A stretch of 64,000 nt of DNA from Neisseria dentiae (GTDB taxonomy: Bacteria > Pseudomonadota > Gammaproteobacteria > Burkholderiales > Neisseriaceae). The translations under genes were made by a program, and so were the position numbers. The stretch spans positions 1 to 64,000 of the forward strand of contig NZ_JANIKQ010000015.1 of NCBI RefSeq assembly GCF_024580525.1, written 5' to 3'. Positions within the stretch are counted from its first letter, which is position 1. Each line of letters begins with the position of its first letter. Below are positions 25,985-37,218 of this stretch, piece after piece. The notes beneath the pieces were generated by a model that saw only the letters and a program-made list of their open reading frames with translations, did not search any database and had not been told where the DNA came from.

Positions 25985-27235
25985 ATGTCTTTTGATTTAG
26001 GTAGTTTGCTGCAAGGCCAGTTGGGCGGCGTGTTGAGCCGCTTTTTAACCCAAAACGGCGAAAGCGCCGAAAACAGCACCAAAGCCGCAGGCTTGGCGGT
26101 TCCGGCCGTTGTGGCGGGCTTGTTGAAACATGTCGGCGGTAATCCCGATAATGCTGCCGGCCTGTTCGAGCTGGTTAAAGGCAGCGCGGGCGGCCCGTTG
26201 AACAATGCCGTGGCGCAGGCCGAAGAAGGCGGCAGCGGTTTGGACGGCCTGATTGACTGGGGCAAAGCCAAACTGCCCGAACTGCTGGGCGGCAATGCAG
26301 CCGATGTGTCCGACCAAATCGCGCAGGAAAGCGGCGTGTCGAAGGCCACCGCCGGTTCGCTGCTGTCGCTGTCGCTGCCGTTGGTGTTGTCGGTGTTGCG
26401 CGGCAAAGTGCAGGGCGACAACCTCAGCCAAGGTCAGTTGTTGGGCTTGCTCGGCCAGCAGCAAAGCTGGCTTTCCGGTGCATTGAGCGGCGGTATGCTC
26501 TCAGCTTTGGGCATCAGCAGCCTGAGCGGTTTGTTCGGCAGCCTGTCGGGTTTGGCCGGCGGTATCGGCCATGCCGCATCTGCCGCTGCGGGCGGTGCGG
26601 CTGCGGCAACGGCAGCCGCTGCAAGCAAGGGTTCGGGTTTGGGCAAATGGATTGCCTTGGTGATTGCCGCGCTTTTGGCTCTGTTTGCCTATAAGAGCTG
26701 CGGCACCCAAAGCGGCCAAACCGGCCCCGCTTCAGCCAGCGATGCATCGGCGCCTGTTGCCGCTGAGGCGGCTTCCGAGCCTGAAGGTGCGGCCGTGTCT
26801 GCCGTGATGCCGTCCGAACCTTCTGCGGTATCGGATACAGCTGCTTCTACTCCCGCCCCTGCTGCGGCGTCTGAAGCTTCCGCCCCGGCAATCGACCCGA
26901 ATAACGCCCATGTGAGCTATGATAACGGCGTGGCCAAATTCTACTTTGCCACTGCCAAAACCGATGTGGCCGAGGGTGCCGAAACCGTGGTGGCCGAAGT
27001 GATTGCCGCCGGTAAAGAAGGTAAAAAACTGGTGATCAGCGGTTTTGCCGACAGCACCGGTAATGCGGCGGCAAACGAAAAATTGTCGAAAGACCGCGCC
27101 AACGCCGTAAAAGCCTTCTTTGAAGCGCAAGGCGTGGATGCTGCCAATATCGAACTGCGCAAACCTGAAAACACCACCGGCGCGGTAGGCAACGATGCCG
27201 AAGGCCGCCGGGTGGAAGTGAAAGTGGAAGGTTGA
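25985..27235 (+). CDS. DUF937-OmpA domain protein
   Basis: A 416-residue protein. Residues 1-160 are a DUF937 region (SFDLGSLLQGQLGGVLSRFL, SKATAGSLLSLSLPLVLSVL), followed by a Gly/Ala/Ser-rich stretch, a membrane helix (about 218-236, KWIALVIAALLALFAYKSC), an Ala/Ser/Pro-rich linker and an OmpA-like peptidoglycan-binding domain (about 300-416: AKFYFATAKTDV, KLVISGFADSTG, DRANAVKAFFEAQGV, GRRVEVKV). It probably anchors to peptidoglycan from the inner membrane. Physiological role unknown. Confidence 0.85.
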   Translation: MSFDLGSLLQGQLGGVLSRFLTQNGESAENSTKAAGLAVPAVVAGLLKHVGGNPDNAAGLFELVKGSAGGPLNNAVAQAEEGGSGLDGLIDWGKAKLPELLGGNAADVSDQIAQESGVSKATAGSLLSLSLPLVLSVLRGKVQGDNLSQGQLLGLLGQQQSWLSGALSGGMLSALGISSLSGLFGSLSGLAGGIGHAASAAAGGAAAATAAAASKGSGLGKWIALVIAALLALFAYKSCGTQSGQTGPASASDASAPVAAEAASEPEGAAVSAVMPSEPSAVSDTAASTPAPAAASEASAPAIDPNNAHVSYDNGVAKFYFATAKTDVAEGAETVVAEVIAAGKEGKKLVISGFADSTGNAAANEKLSKDRANAVKAFFEAQGVDAANIELRKPENTTGAVGNDAEGRRVEVKVEG

Positions 27236-27269
27236 GCGGTGCGCTGATCTAAACCGTTTTGCTTTGATA

Positions 27270-27303
27270 AAAGGCCGTCTGAAAATATTTTCAGACGGCC
27301 TTT
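27270..27303. terminator. Inverted DUS pair terminator
   Basis: AAAGGCCGTCTGAAAA and its reverse complement, separated by only two bases, between the convergent DUF937-OmpA and valS genes. Confidence 0.8.
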
Positions 27304-27451
27304 ACACATTAAACGGCAATAAGCACGGTTTTTTGCAAAACCGAAAAATACCACAAAGAAGTTTATTTACCGTTGTTTGATGTTGCCCAATCCGTTCAGG
27401 CGTGAAGGCGGTTGGGGCTTTCAGACGGCCTGAACGGTTTCTGCGAACGGA

Positions 27452-30289
<2,838 letters not shown>

Positions 30290-30344
30290 GATGTTTCTTT
30301 GAATGCGGCGTTAAGTTTGTAAAATTGTGGAATTATAACGCAAA

Positions 30345-30381
30345 GGCCGTCTGAAACCTATAAAAGGCGTTTCAGACGGCC
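30345..30381. terminator. Inverted DUS pair between valS and the HTH regulator
   Basis: GGCCGTCTGAAA and TTTCAGACGGCC flank a 13-base loop. A second hairpin, GCCCGTTA...TAACGGGC, follows at about 30391-30418. Confidence 0.65.
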
Positions 30382-30435
30382 ATGAAACTGCCCGTTAGGC
30401 CGGTTGGCACTAACGGGCGGTTTTGTTTTCTCGGC

Positions 30436-30732
30436 TCATTTGTTTTTCGCTTCGGCCTTGGCTTCTTTTTTCAAAGATGCGTATAAATCAGGCTGGCGGC
30501 TTTTCAGCAGCGAAGCAATCGCGAGATCGTCGCGGTTCACTTTAGCCAAGTCGATTTTCTCGATGTGTACCAAACGCAGCAACTCGCGGACAGGCTTGGG
30601 CATGTTGCGGCCTGATTCGTAGCGCGAACCGCCGGACTGGGTAACGCCGATGCGGCTCCAAAAGTCCATTTGGTTTAAACCGAGTTTTTTGCGGATATCG
30701 CGGATATTTTCGATTTTCTCGAACGACTTCAT
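30436..30732 (-). CDS. XRE-type helix-turn-helix regulator
   Basis: A 98-residue DNA-binding protein. The HTH spans IRKKLGLNQMDFWSRIGVTQSGGSR (about 10-36), followed by YESGRNMPKPVRELLRLVHI and a Lys/Ala-rich tail. The ATG at 30732 was chosen because it starts the conserved part and has AAGGGAA before it; a longer start at 30762 is possible. A 49-base inverted repeat lies 41 bases upstream and may be its own operator. Its targets are unknown. Confidence 0.8.
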   Translation of the reverse strand: MKSFEKIENIRDIRKKLGLNQMDFWSRIGVTQSGGSRYESGRNMPKPVRELLRLVHIEKIDLAKVNRDDLAIASLLKSRQPDLYASLKKEAKAEAKNK

Positions 30733-30772
30733 GAAATTCCCTTCATTTGTTGTAAAGCTCAATCTGGCAATT

Positions 30773-30821
30773 ACTTATTCAGTAATAATATCCTGAGTGA
30801 GAATATTATATTCAGATAAGT
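30773..30821. promoter_or_regulatory. Operator-like inverted repeat upstream of the HTH gene
   Basis: Nested arms ACTTAT...ATAAGT and AATAATAT...ATATTAT, plus the local palindrome TTATTCAGTAATAA at 30775-30788. The gap between this gene and map is AT-rich and otherwise featureless. Confidence 0.45.
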
Positions 30822-30992
30822 ATAAACGCTTAGACAGCGAAATCAGGATAAGTTTAATCGGATTTTCTATCAAGCGGTCAAAAAACGCGATAAACGCGAT
30901 GTATTGTTTCGACTATTCTTTAAAAACAAAGGGTTACTTTTTAAAGTAAAGATTCTAACTAAAAATAATTTACATAAAAAAACGTAACGAAA

Positions 30993-31769
30993 TCAAGGTT
31001 TACCTGTTTGAGGGCTGATTGTGAGGATTTCATACCCCGTTTCGGTAACCAAAACCTCGTGTTCCCATTGGGCGGAAAGCGAGCGGTCTTTGGTGACCAC
31101 CGTCCAGCCGTCGGCCAAAATGCGCAGGTGGCGTTTGCCTTGGTTAATCATTGGCTCTACCGTAAAAATCATGCCCGGCTGCAATACCAAACCTTGCCCT
31201 TTGCGGCCGTAATGCAGGATTTGCGGTTCTTCGTGAAAGCCGCGGCCGATGCCGTGGCCGCAGAATTCCTGAACCACCGAATAACCTGCGTTTTCGGCAA
31301 CCTGCTGGCAGGCGTGGCCGATGTCGCCCAAAGTGGCGCCGGGTTTGACGGCCTCGATGCCCGCCATCATGGATTGGTGGGTAACGTCGATCAGGCGTTG
31401 GGCGTGCGGGCTGATTTTGCCCACCGCAAACATACGGCTGGAATCTCCGTGGAAGCCGTCTTTTTTGATGGTAACGTCGATATTGAGAATATCGCCGTTT
31501 TTCAAAGGTTTATCGTCGGGGATGCCGTGGCAGATCACATGGTTGACCGAGGTGCAGCATGATTTGGGGTAGGGCGGGTTGCCGTAGTTGAGCGGCGCCG
31601 GGTAGCCGCCCTGCACTTCGGTGTGGTAGTCGTAAATCAGCTTGTCCAGCTCGTTGGTGGTAACGCCGGGTTTGACGAATTGGCCGATATAGTCGAGCGC
31701 TTCGGCCGCCAGCCGGCCCAGCTCACGCATTTTTTCGATTTCTTCGGCAGTTTTGATGATAACGGCCAT
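30993..31769 (-). CDS. map: Methionine aminopeptidase, type I
   Basis: A 258-residue dinuclear metalloenzyme that removes the initiator Met. Ligand-bearing segments are visible: NVICHG-type VNHVICHGIPDD, ILNIDVTIKKDGFHGDSSRMF with two Asp ligands, CGHGIGRGFHEEP with a His ligand, FTVEPMIN with Glu, and AQWEHEVLVT. Length is standard for type Ia. It is followed by an inverted DUS pair (31808-31846 on its 5' side separates it from the next transcription unit). Confidence 0.96.
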   Translation of the reverse strand: MAVIIKTAEEIEKMRELGRLAAEALDYIGQFVKPGVTTNELDKLIYDYHTEVQGGYPAPLNYGNPPYPKSCCTSVNHVICHGIPDDKPLKNGDILNIDVTIKKDGFHGDSSRMFAVGKISPHAQRLIDVTHQSMMAGIEAVKPGATLGDIGHACQQVAENAGYSVVQEFCGHGIGRGFHEEPQILHYGRKGQGLVLQPGMIFTVEPMINQGKRHLRILADGWTVVTKDRSLSAQWEHEVLVTETGYEILTISPQTGKP

Positions 31770-31807
31770 GAGGCTTCCTTTGTTTTCCGATGTTCAGATT
31801 TGATATT

Positions 31808-31846
31808 CAGACGGCCTTTCGGTAACGCACGAAAGGCCGTCTGAAA
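31808..31846. terminator. Inverted DUS pair
   Basis: TTCAGACGGCCTTTCG and CGAAAGGCCGTCTGAA surround a short loop, in the gap upstream of map and downstream of the Ala/Pro-rich protein gene. Confidence 0.7.
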
Positions 31847-31916
31847 GAGAGCGGCGCGTTTGCTGCCGCAAAGGTTGAATAGGGGTGTAAAGCTGCCGTT
31901 TCAAGTGGGCGGCAGG

Positions 31917-32561
31917 TTAAAACAGGTTGTCGGTTACTTTGCCGTTGGCGGATTTGGCGGGTGCGGTTTCTGCCGCAGGTGCCGGTTTTTCTGCTGCGGG
32001 TTTGGGTTCGGGTTGCTCTGCCGCAGGTTTGGGGGCGGCGGGTTTTTCGGCCGCTTCGGCTTGCGGAGCGGGTGTTTCGGCTGCTGCGGGTTGTTCTTTG
32101 GGCGGATCGGCAGGTGTTTCGGTTTCGGCCTGCTGTGCGGTGGCCGGTTTGGCGGCTTCTTCCGGTGCGTTTTTACGCTGCGGCTTGGCGCGGGCCTGAC
32201 GCACGGGTTTTCTGGGTTGGGCAGCGGTTTGCTCGGGGGCGGATGCGGCGGCGGTTTGTGTTTCGGCGCTTGCTGCCGACGCGGCGGCTTCGGATGCTTG
32301 TTGCGCGGCGGCATCGGCTTCGGCTTGGGCAGTCGCTGCGGCTACCGCCGAGGCGGGTGCGCCGCGCGGCGAAAGCACTTCAACTGCCGATGCGGCGGCG
32401 GTTTGCGGTGCCGAGGCTTCCTGCTGTGCGGCTTCTTCTTTGGTGTCGAATGTCTGCATGATGCCGATTACCACGCCTGCCACGGCGATGAAGGCAATGG
32501 CGAAGAGGGCGCCGAGCAGGTGTTTGGGCTTGAGCATAAAACCCGGTTTGCGGTCGTTCAT
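31917..32561 (-). CDS. Ala/Pro-rich single-pass membrane protein
   Basis: A 214-residue protein with a basic N-terminus, one membrane helix (about 14-34, HLLGALFAIAFIAVAGVVIGI) and a long, low-complexity periplasmic region rich in Ala, Pro, Glu, Gln and Lys, ending SANGKVTDNLF. The composition resembles TonB or FtsN linkers, but no C-terminal functional domain is present. It is separated from dolP by an inverted DUS terminator. Function not recognised. Confidence 0.7.
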   Translation of the reverse strand: MNDRKPGFMLKPKHLLGALFAIAFIAVAGVVIGIMQTFDTKEEAAQQEASAPQTAAASAVEVLSPRGAPASAVAAATAQAEADAAAQQASEAAASAASAETQTAAASAPEQTAAQPRKPVRQARAKPQRKNAPEEAAKPATAQQAETETPADPPKEQPAAAETPAPQAEAAEKPAAPKPAAEQPEPKPAAEKPAPAAETAPAKSANGKVTDNLF

Positions 32562-32585
32562 TGTGTTTTCCGTTTAGCTGATAGA

Positions 32586-32617
32586 GGCCGTCTGAAAACC
32601 GGTTTCAGACGGCCTTT
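32586..32617. terminator. Inverted DUS pair terminator
   Basis: AGGCCGTCTGAAAACC and GGTTTCAGACGGCCT form a stem downstream of dolP. Confidence 0.75.
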
Positions 32618-32657
32618 TTGCCTGTGCGGCAAAATGAGTTTAAAGCGGTTGAGCTTA

Positions 32658-33263
32658 TCATTTATTGTAGGTTTGATAAAGCGTTACCACTTTTTTCACG
32701 CCTGAGGTGGTGCTCACGCGTTCGGTAACGGCGGCTTGTTCGGCGGGGGTGAGGATGCCCATCACATAGGTTACGCCGTCGTAGGTAACGATTTTCACGC
32801 GGCTGGGAATCACGCCTTGGATGCCCAGCAGGGTGGTGCGTACTTTCGATGTGCTCCAAGTGTCGCTGCTCACGTTGCCGAAGGTGCGTTTTTGCGGCGA
32901 TACGCTGATGTAGTTATACACTTCTTGAACGGATTGCTCCGAGCGCGCCACTTGTTCTACAAATGCGCGGTCGCTTTCGTTGGCAACATGGCCGAGCAGC
33001 AGGATATGGCGGTTATAGCCCACAACCGAGAGTTTCGGCTCGAAGCCTTCGGTTTGGTTGTTTTGGCGCAGGTAAGACAGGGCGGTGTTTTTGATGCGTA
33101 CTTCCATCACGTTGTCGTCGGCTTGGGTGCCGGTGCTGCGGCGGTCGAGGGCGGATGCGCCGCCCACTGCGGCTCCGCCCAAAACGGCGCCTACGCAGCC
33201 GCTCAGCAGTGCGGCGGTTAAGGCGGTGGCAAGCAGGGTTCGGGTGTGTTGTTTGATGTTCAT
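32658..33263 (-). CDS. dolP: Outer-membrane lipoprotein with two BON domains (DolP/YraP, GNA2091 type)
   Basis: A 201-residue lipoprotein: signal peptide with lipobox LLSGC (Cys23), then a small Gly/Ala segment and two BON domains (about 50-115 and 125-195), including LLGHVANESDRAFVEQVA and VTYVMGILTPAEQAAVTERV. DolP maintains outer-membrane integrity; the meningococcal homologue is the vaccine antigen GNA2091. The cluster yraN-gmhA-dolP is the same as the yraN-diaA-yraP order in E. coli. Confidence 0.92.
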   Translation of the reverse strand: MNIKQHTRTLLATALTAALLSGCVGAVLGGAAVGGASALDRRSTGTQADDNVMEVRIKNTALSYLRQNNQTEGFEPKLSVVGYNRHILLLGHVANESDRAFVEQVARSEQSVQEVYNYISVSPQKRTFGNVSSDTWSTSKVRTTLLGIQGVIPSRVKIVTYDGVTYVMGILTPAEQAAVTERVSTTSGVKKVVTLYQTYNK

Positions 33264-33288
33264 CTCGAATGCGTCCTTTCTGGATGGT

Positions 33289-33322
33289 TTTCAGACGGCC
33301 CGGTGTGCAGAGGCCGTCTGAA
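33289..33322. terminator. Inverted DUS pair between gmhA and dolP
   Basis: TTTTCAGACGGCC and GGCCGTCTGAAAG around a 10-base loop. Confidence 0.6.
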
Positions 33323-33334
33323 AGCTGAAAACGG

Positions 33335-33928
33335 TTACATGCCTTCCAACAGCATGGTGTCGATGCAGTCGCACAGGGCGTGAATCAGCAGGATGTGGAT
33401 TTCCTGTATGCGGGCGGTGCGCTGGTGGGGCACGTTCAACAGAATATCGCTGTCTTTGAGCATGGCGGCGATTTTGCCGCCGTCGCGGCCGGTGAGGGCG
33501 ATAACGTGCATGTCGCGCTCGTGGGCGGCTTTGATGGCTTCGATAACGTTGGCGGAATTGCCAGAGGTGGAAATGCCGATAAGCACGTCGCCCGCACGAC
33601 CCAGCGCGCGCACCTGTTTGCTGAACACGTGGTCGAAACCGTAATCGTTGCCGATGGCGGTGAGGGCGGAGGTGTCGGTGGTGAGCGCCACGGCAGCCAG
33701 CTCCATGCGTTCTTTTTCAAAACGGCCGGTCATTTCGGCGGCGAAATGTTGGGCATCGGCCGCCGAACCGCCGTTGCCGCAGGCGAGGATTTTGCCGTCG
33801 TTCATCAAACATTGCAGCATCAGCCCGGCCGCTTCGGCGGCAGGCCCGTTGAGAATATCCGCCGCCTGCCTTTTGGCTTCGATGCTTTCGGCGAAATGGG
33901 CGGCTACGCGTTCTTGTAAAGTGGTCAT
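33335..33928 (-). CDS. gmhA: Sedoheptulose-7-phosphate isomerase / DiaA-type SIS protein
   Basis: A 197-residue SIS-domain protein. It shows [44 protein letters not shown] and an HALCD segment with the C-terminal dimer helix. GmhA makes D-glycero-D-manno-heptose 7-phosphate, which feeds the pathway containing hldC at 5.4 kb. The paralogue DiaA (a DnaA regulator) shares fold and neighbours, so a dual or alternative role is possible. The ATG at 33928 gives the family N-terminus; the frame continues open upstream. Confidence 0.85.
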   Translation of the reverse strand: MTTLQERVAAHFAESIEAKRQAADILNGPAAEAAGLMLQCLMNDGKILACGNGGSAADAQHFAAEMTGRFEKERMELAAVALTTDTSALTAIGNDYGFDHVFSKQVRALGRAGDVLIGISTSGNSANVIEAIKAAHERDMHVIALTGRDGGKIAAMLKDSDILLNVPHQRTARIQEIHILLIHALCDCIDTMLLEGM

Positions 33929-33935
33929 CTGAAAA

Positions 33936-34283
33936 TCAGCCTGTGATGTTCTGCACCCATTGCGGGGCATCGTTACCCTGAATCAAAACCGCGTCCAAAC
34001 GGCACGCTGCATGGCTCAGGCGGTGTTGTTGCAGATAGTGCTCGGCACTTTTTTGCAGTTTTAACAGTTTGGCGGGCGTAATGCTGTAGGCCGCGCCGCC
34101 GAAGCCGCTATTTTTGCGGTATTTTACTTCAACAAACAAAATCGTGTTGCCGTTTTTGACAATCAAATCGATTTCCCCAAACGGGCAGTGCCAGTTTCGC
34201 GCCAGCAGTTTGCAGCCCTGCTTTTGCAGAAATGCGAGCGCGGCCGCTTCGCCTGCCGCGCCTTGAGTGTGAGTTAAGCGCAT
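33936..34283 (-). CDS. yraN: YraN-family endonuclease-like protein
   Basis: A 115-residue protein of the UPF0102 family: [46 protein letters not shown] (nuclease-like Asp, Glu, Lys) and LDAVLIQ. Biochemical role unproven. The start MRLTHTQG at 34283 matches homologues; a longer start at 34316 would run into the adjacent repeat element. It lies seven bases from gmhA, in operon. Confidence 0.88.
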   Translation of the reverse strand: MRLTHTQGAAGEAAALAFLQKQGCKLLARNWHCPFGEIDLIVKNGNTILFVEVKYRKNSGFGGAAYSITPAKLLKLQKSAEHYLQQHRLSHAACRLDAVLIQGNDAPQWVQNITG

Positions 34284-34300
34284 ATTGTTTATCCCCGTTA

Positions 34301-34465
34301 TAGGGTCTGTCGACATTTAACGCAACGGCGGTGTTTTTGGTCAAAAATCCACGTCTGCGGCGTTAAAAATGCTCGCAAGGTGTTCAACCTTGCTGCGCTT
34401 TTTGCCTTGCATACGCGGTTTTTGCCTCAAAAAACGCTTCGTTGGTTAAATGTCGACAGCCCCTA
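34301..34465. repeat. MITE-like element with 21-bp terminal inverted repeats
   Basis: TAGGGTCTGTCGACATTTAAC at 34301-34321 and GTTAAATGTCGACAGCCCCTA at 34445-34465 are inverted with one mismatch. The 165-base element has TA at both ends and no coding potential. It lies directly upstream of yraN and shares its right-end TA with the Correia element. Confidence 0.8.
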
Positions 34466-34616
34466 GTGAAACAACACAAAACGATACGGCGCTGCCTCGC
34501 CTTAGCTCAAAGAGAACGATTTTGTAAGCCGCTGAAGCGGCAACAGAATCGGTTCCGTACTACTTTGTACTGTCTGCGGCTTCGGCGCCTTGTCTCCTTA
34601 TTGTGTTGTTTCACTA
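34464..34616. repeat. Correia repeat enclosed element (CREE/NEMIS)
   Basis: A 153-base full-length element with perfect 16-bp ends TAGTGAAACAACACAA / TTGTGTTGTTTCACTA. Its core (TGCCTCGCCTTAGCTCAAAG, AGAATCGGTTCCGTACTA, TGTACTGTCTGCGGCTTCG) is the typical Correia core. The ends differ from the standard TATAGTGGATTAAA form. It sits between yraN and rsmI. Confidence 0.92.
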
Positions 34617-34622
34617 TATAAT
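34594..34622 (+). promoter_or_regulatory. Promoter at the Correia element right end
   Basis: TATAAT at 34617-34622 is formed where the element's TA end meets flanking sequence. Correia right ends are known to create such promoters. The -35 region is weak. It would drive rsmI, whose start is 38 bases downstream. Confidence 0.55.
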
Positions 34623-34659
34623 CCGGCTTTTCAGACGGCCTTCCGAAAAGCGATTCGTT

Positions 34660-35532
34660 ATGATGATGCAGAAACATTACCAAAAAGCCTGCGACAGCCT
34701 TGAGGCGCAAACATTATACGTGGTTGCCACGCCCATCGGCAATTTGGCCGATATTACCCTGCGCGCGCTGGCGGTGCTGGCCCGTGCCGACTTAGTGTGT
34801 GCCGAAGACACCCGTGTTACCGCACAACTTTTGGGTGCTTACGGCATACAGGCCAAGCTGTTAAGCGTGCGCGAACACAACGAACAGCAGATGGCGGGCA
34901 AAGTAATCGAAGCGCTTTCAGACGGCCTGATAGTGGCGCAGGTGTCGGATGCCGGCACGCCCGCCGTGTGCGACCCCGGCGCCAAACTGTCCGCCCGCGT
35001 GCGCGAAGCCGGGTTCAAGGTAGTGCCGGTGGTCGGCGCCAGCGCCGTGATGGGGGCGTTGAGCGCGGCAGGCGTTACCGAGCCGGGCTTTTATTTTCAC
35101 GGGTTTCTGCCTGCCAAAGCGGGCGAGCGCCAAAAACTGCTGGCAGGTTGGGCGCAGGCCGAACACCCTGTGGTGGCGTTTGAAACCCCGCACCGCATCG
35201 CCGCTGCATTGGCCGACATGGCGGCGTTGTTCCCCGAGCGCAAACTGACGTTGGCGCGGGAAATCACCAAAACGTTTGAAACGTTTTTAAGCGGCAGCGT
35301 AACCGATATTCAGACGGCCTTGGCCAACGATGCCAACCAGAGCCGCGGCGAAATGGTATTGCTGCTCCACCCCGCGCCGAAAGAAAAAAACAGCACCCTG
35401 CCCGAAGCGGCGCAAAACGTGATGAAGGTGTTGGCAGCCGAACTGCCCACCAAACAGGCGGCGGAGCTGGCGGCGAAAATCACCGGCGAGAGCAAAAAAG
35501 CGCTCTACGATTTGGCGCTGACGTGGAAATAA
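34660..35532 (+). CDS. rsmI: 16S rRNA (cytidine1402-2'-O)-methyltransferase
   Basis: A 290-residue SAM-dependent tetrapyrrole-methylase-fold enzyme that methylates C1402 in the ribosomal P site. Motifs: LYVVATPIGNLADITLRA, CAEDTRVT, VSDAGTPAVCDPG, FYFHGFLPAK, and ESKKALYDLAL. There are three tandem ATG codons (34660-34668); the first is used here. Expression may depend on the Correia-derived promoter. Confidence 0.95.
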   Translation: MMMQKHYQKACDSLEAQTLYVVATPIGNLADITLRALAVLARADLVCAEDTRVTAQLLGAYGIQAKLLSVREHNEQQMAGKVIEALSDGLIVAQVSDAGTPAVCDPGAKLSARVREAGFKVVPVVGASAVMGALSAAGVTEPGFYFHGFLPAKAGERQKLLAGWAQAEHPVVAFETPHRIAAALADMAALFPERKLTLAREITKTFETFLSGSVTDIQTALANDANQSRGEMVLLLHPAPKEKNSTLPEAAQNVMKVLAAELPTKQAAELAAKITGESKKALYDLALTWK

Positions 35533-35608
35533 AACCGGCAGGAATGGCGGCAAGGAAATTTTGTGTGATATAAAAGTTTCATGCTATTTGAGTTGCCTGC
35601 ATATTTTC

Positions 35609-35641
35609 AGGCCGTCTGAAAACTATTTTTTCAGACGGCCT
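35609..35641. terminator. Inverted DUS pair terminator
   Basis: AGGCCGTCTGAAAA and TTTTCAGACGGCCT with a five-base loop, between rsmI and the convergent efflux channel gene. Confidence 0.8.
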
Positions 35642-35764
35642 GAGTTAAGTTTAAATGCTGTTGCTTGCTTAATCTTAATAAAGAGCCGCAACAATCAAAT
35701 GAATGAAGAAACGGCGGTTTCAAACAGATAACTGCCGGGGGTGTTTTATCAAGTTCCGGCTTGT

Positions 35765-37165
35765 TTACTGCGCCTGAAATCCGCCGCCGAGACGGGCGTG
35801 GACGCTGCTCCAGGCAGTCAGCAAGTCCGCACGGCTTTGCGCCAGCTGCATTTGCAGCTGTAAGGCTTCGTCTTGTTTTTGCAGAGGAACCAAACCGTTT
35901 TCCAGCCCGGCGCGCATCCGCCGGGAAGCGGCCGCCGCCGATTTTTCGGCGGTTTCCACCATGCGCTGCTGCAATGTGGTTTGGCTGAGCAGGCTTTGAT
36001 AATCGCTGACGGCATCGGCCGCCGAACGCATGGCGTTCAGCACGGTTTGGTCATACACCGCCACCTGCTCGTTAAAGCGGGCGTGGCGTGCCCCCAATTT
36101 CGACTGCAACGCGCCCGAGGTGAAAATCGGCAGGCTGAGTGCGGGCATAATGCCCAACACGCCGGAGCTTTTGCCGTTGATAACATCAAAAGCGTCAACG
36201 TGCGCCAATCCGGCCAGTAGTTTCAATTCGATGTTGGGATAGAAAGCCGCTTTCGCTTCACGGACATCTTGCGCGCGTGATTCCAAGAGGGCGCGTTGGG
36301 CGGCGATGTCGGGCCGTTTGCCCAGCAGATCGGCACGGATACGGTTGACCGCCAACACCGGTGCGGTTGCCTGCGGAGCGGGCTGCCAATTTTGTAAATC
36401 AGCGGGAGAGCGCCCCGCCGTTACCGCCAAGCTGTTGCGCACACGCGAAATATTGCGTGCCAGCTGCAATTGCTGCACCTGCAATTGTTGCCGGGCCTGC
36501 TCGGCCTGATAAAGCGCGGAAGCGGGCAGGATATTTGCCTGTATGCGTTGCTTTAATAGTTTTTCGATGCCGTCGGCCACCTGCAAGCGTTTTTGCAGGG
36601 TTTGCCGCTGGGCTTCCAAAGCCTGCCAAGCAAAATATTGGGCGGCTACGGCATTGGCCACTTCCAAACGGGTTTGCACCGCCTCGTATGCCGCCGCCCG
36701 GCTGCGGCCTAAGGCGGATTGGATACGGGCTTTGTTTTTGCCCCAGAAGTCGAACGACCAGCTGCCTTGCAAAGCGGTTGCCGCCACCAGCAGGGTATGG
36801 TCGGTGTTTGCTGCGTTGGAAACGGGTTTGGGGCTGACATACGCCCCTATGCCTTGCGAAATCAGGCCCACTTGGACGCCGTCGGCGGCACGGTTCACGC
36901 CGAGTTCGGCCTGCGCCTGCTCGAAACGTGCTTGGGCAATCCGCATTTGCGGGGCGGTGCGGACGGCTTCTTCGATTAAACGGTTGAGTTTGGGGTCGCG
37001 CAACTGCGTCCACCATCCGTCGCGTATTTCGCGGGTGGATTCGCCTTGCGGCAATGAATAAGCCGTTGGGGTATCCAACGGCACTTGTTTGCCAAACGGC
37101 GCGCAGGCAGCGGTGAGCGACAAGCCGAGCAGCGCCGCGCTGCGTGCGATCAGGGTAAATTTCAT
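35765..37165 (-). CDS. TolC-family outer-membrane efflux lipoprotein
   Basis: A 466-residue outer-membrane factor of the NodT/OprM type. Lipobox LTAAC places Cys21 as the lipidated residue. Two OEP repeats follow (about 60-250 and 270-460), with long heptad helices (ARFEQAQAELGVNRAADG, GKRPDIAAQRALLESRAQDVREAKAAFYPNI). It forms the exit duct for tripartite pumps. A MarR gene lies 53 bases upstream on the same strand, but no inner-membrane pump or adaptor gene is present here, so its partners must be elsewhere. Confidence 0.92.
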   Translation of the reverse strand: MKFTLIARSAALLGLSLTAACAPFGKQVPLDTPTAYSLPQGESTREIRDGWWTQLRDPKLNRLIEEAVRTAPQMRIAQARFEQAQAELGVNRAADGVQVGLISQGIGAYVSPKPVSNAANTDHTLLVAATALQGSWSFDFWGKNKARIQSALGRSRAAAYEAVQTRLEVANAVAAQYFAWQALEAQRQTLQKRLQVADGIEKLLKQRIQANILPASALYQAEQARQQLQVQQLQLARNISRVRNSLAVTAGRSPADLQNWQPAPQATAPVLAVNRIRADLLGKRPDIAAQRALLESRAQDVREAKAAFYPNIELKLLAGLAHVDAFDVINGKSSGVLGIMPALSLPIFTSGALQSKLGARHARFNEQVAVYDQTVLNAMRSAADAVSDYQSLLSQTTLQQRMVETAEKSAAAASRRMRAGLENGLVPLQKQDEALQLQMQLAQSRADLLTAWSSVHARLGGGFQAQ

Positions 37166-37218
37166 TAAACTATCCGCCTTGCTTTCGCCGGGCGCAGCAT
37201 CATGACAAAACGGCGGAA

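Noticed and set aside
31860..32705. A 281-codon plus-strand frame rich in Gly, Cys and Phe
   Set aside because: It is the complement of the Ala/Pro-rich membrane protein; the composition is the mirror of low-complexity codons.
34480..34720. Short open frames within the Correia element, and the upstream rsmI start at 34603
   Set aside because: They are repeat-derived; the conserved rsmI sequence begins at the ATG cluster 34660-34666.
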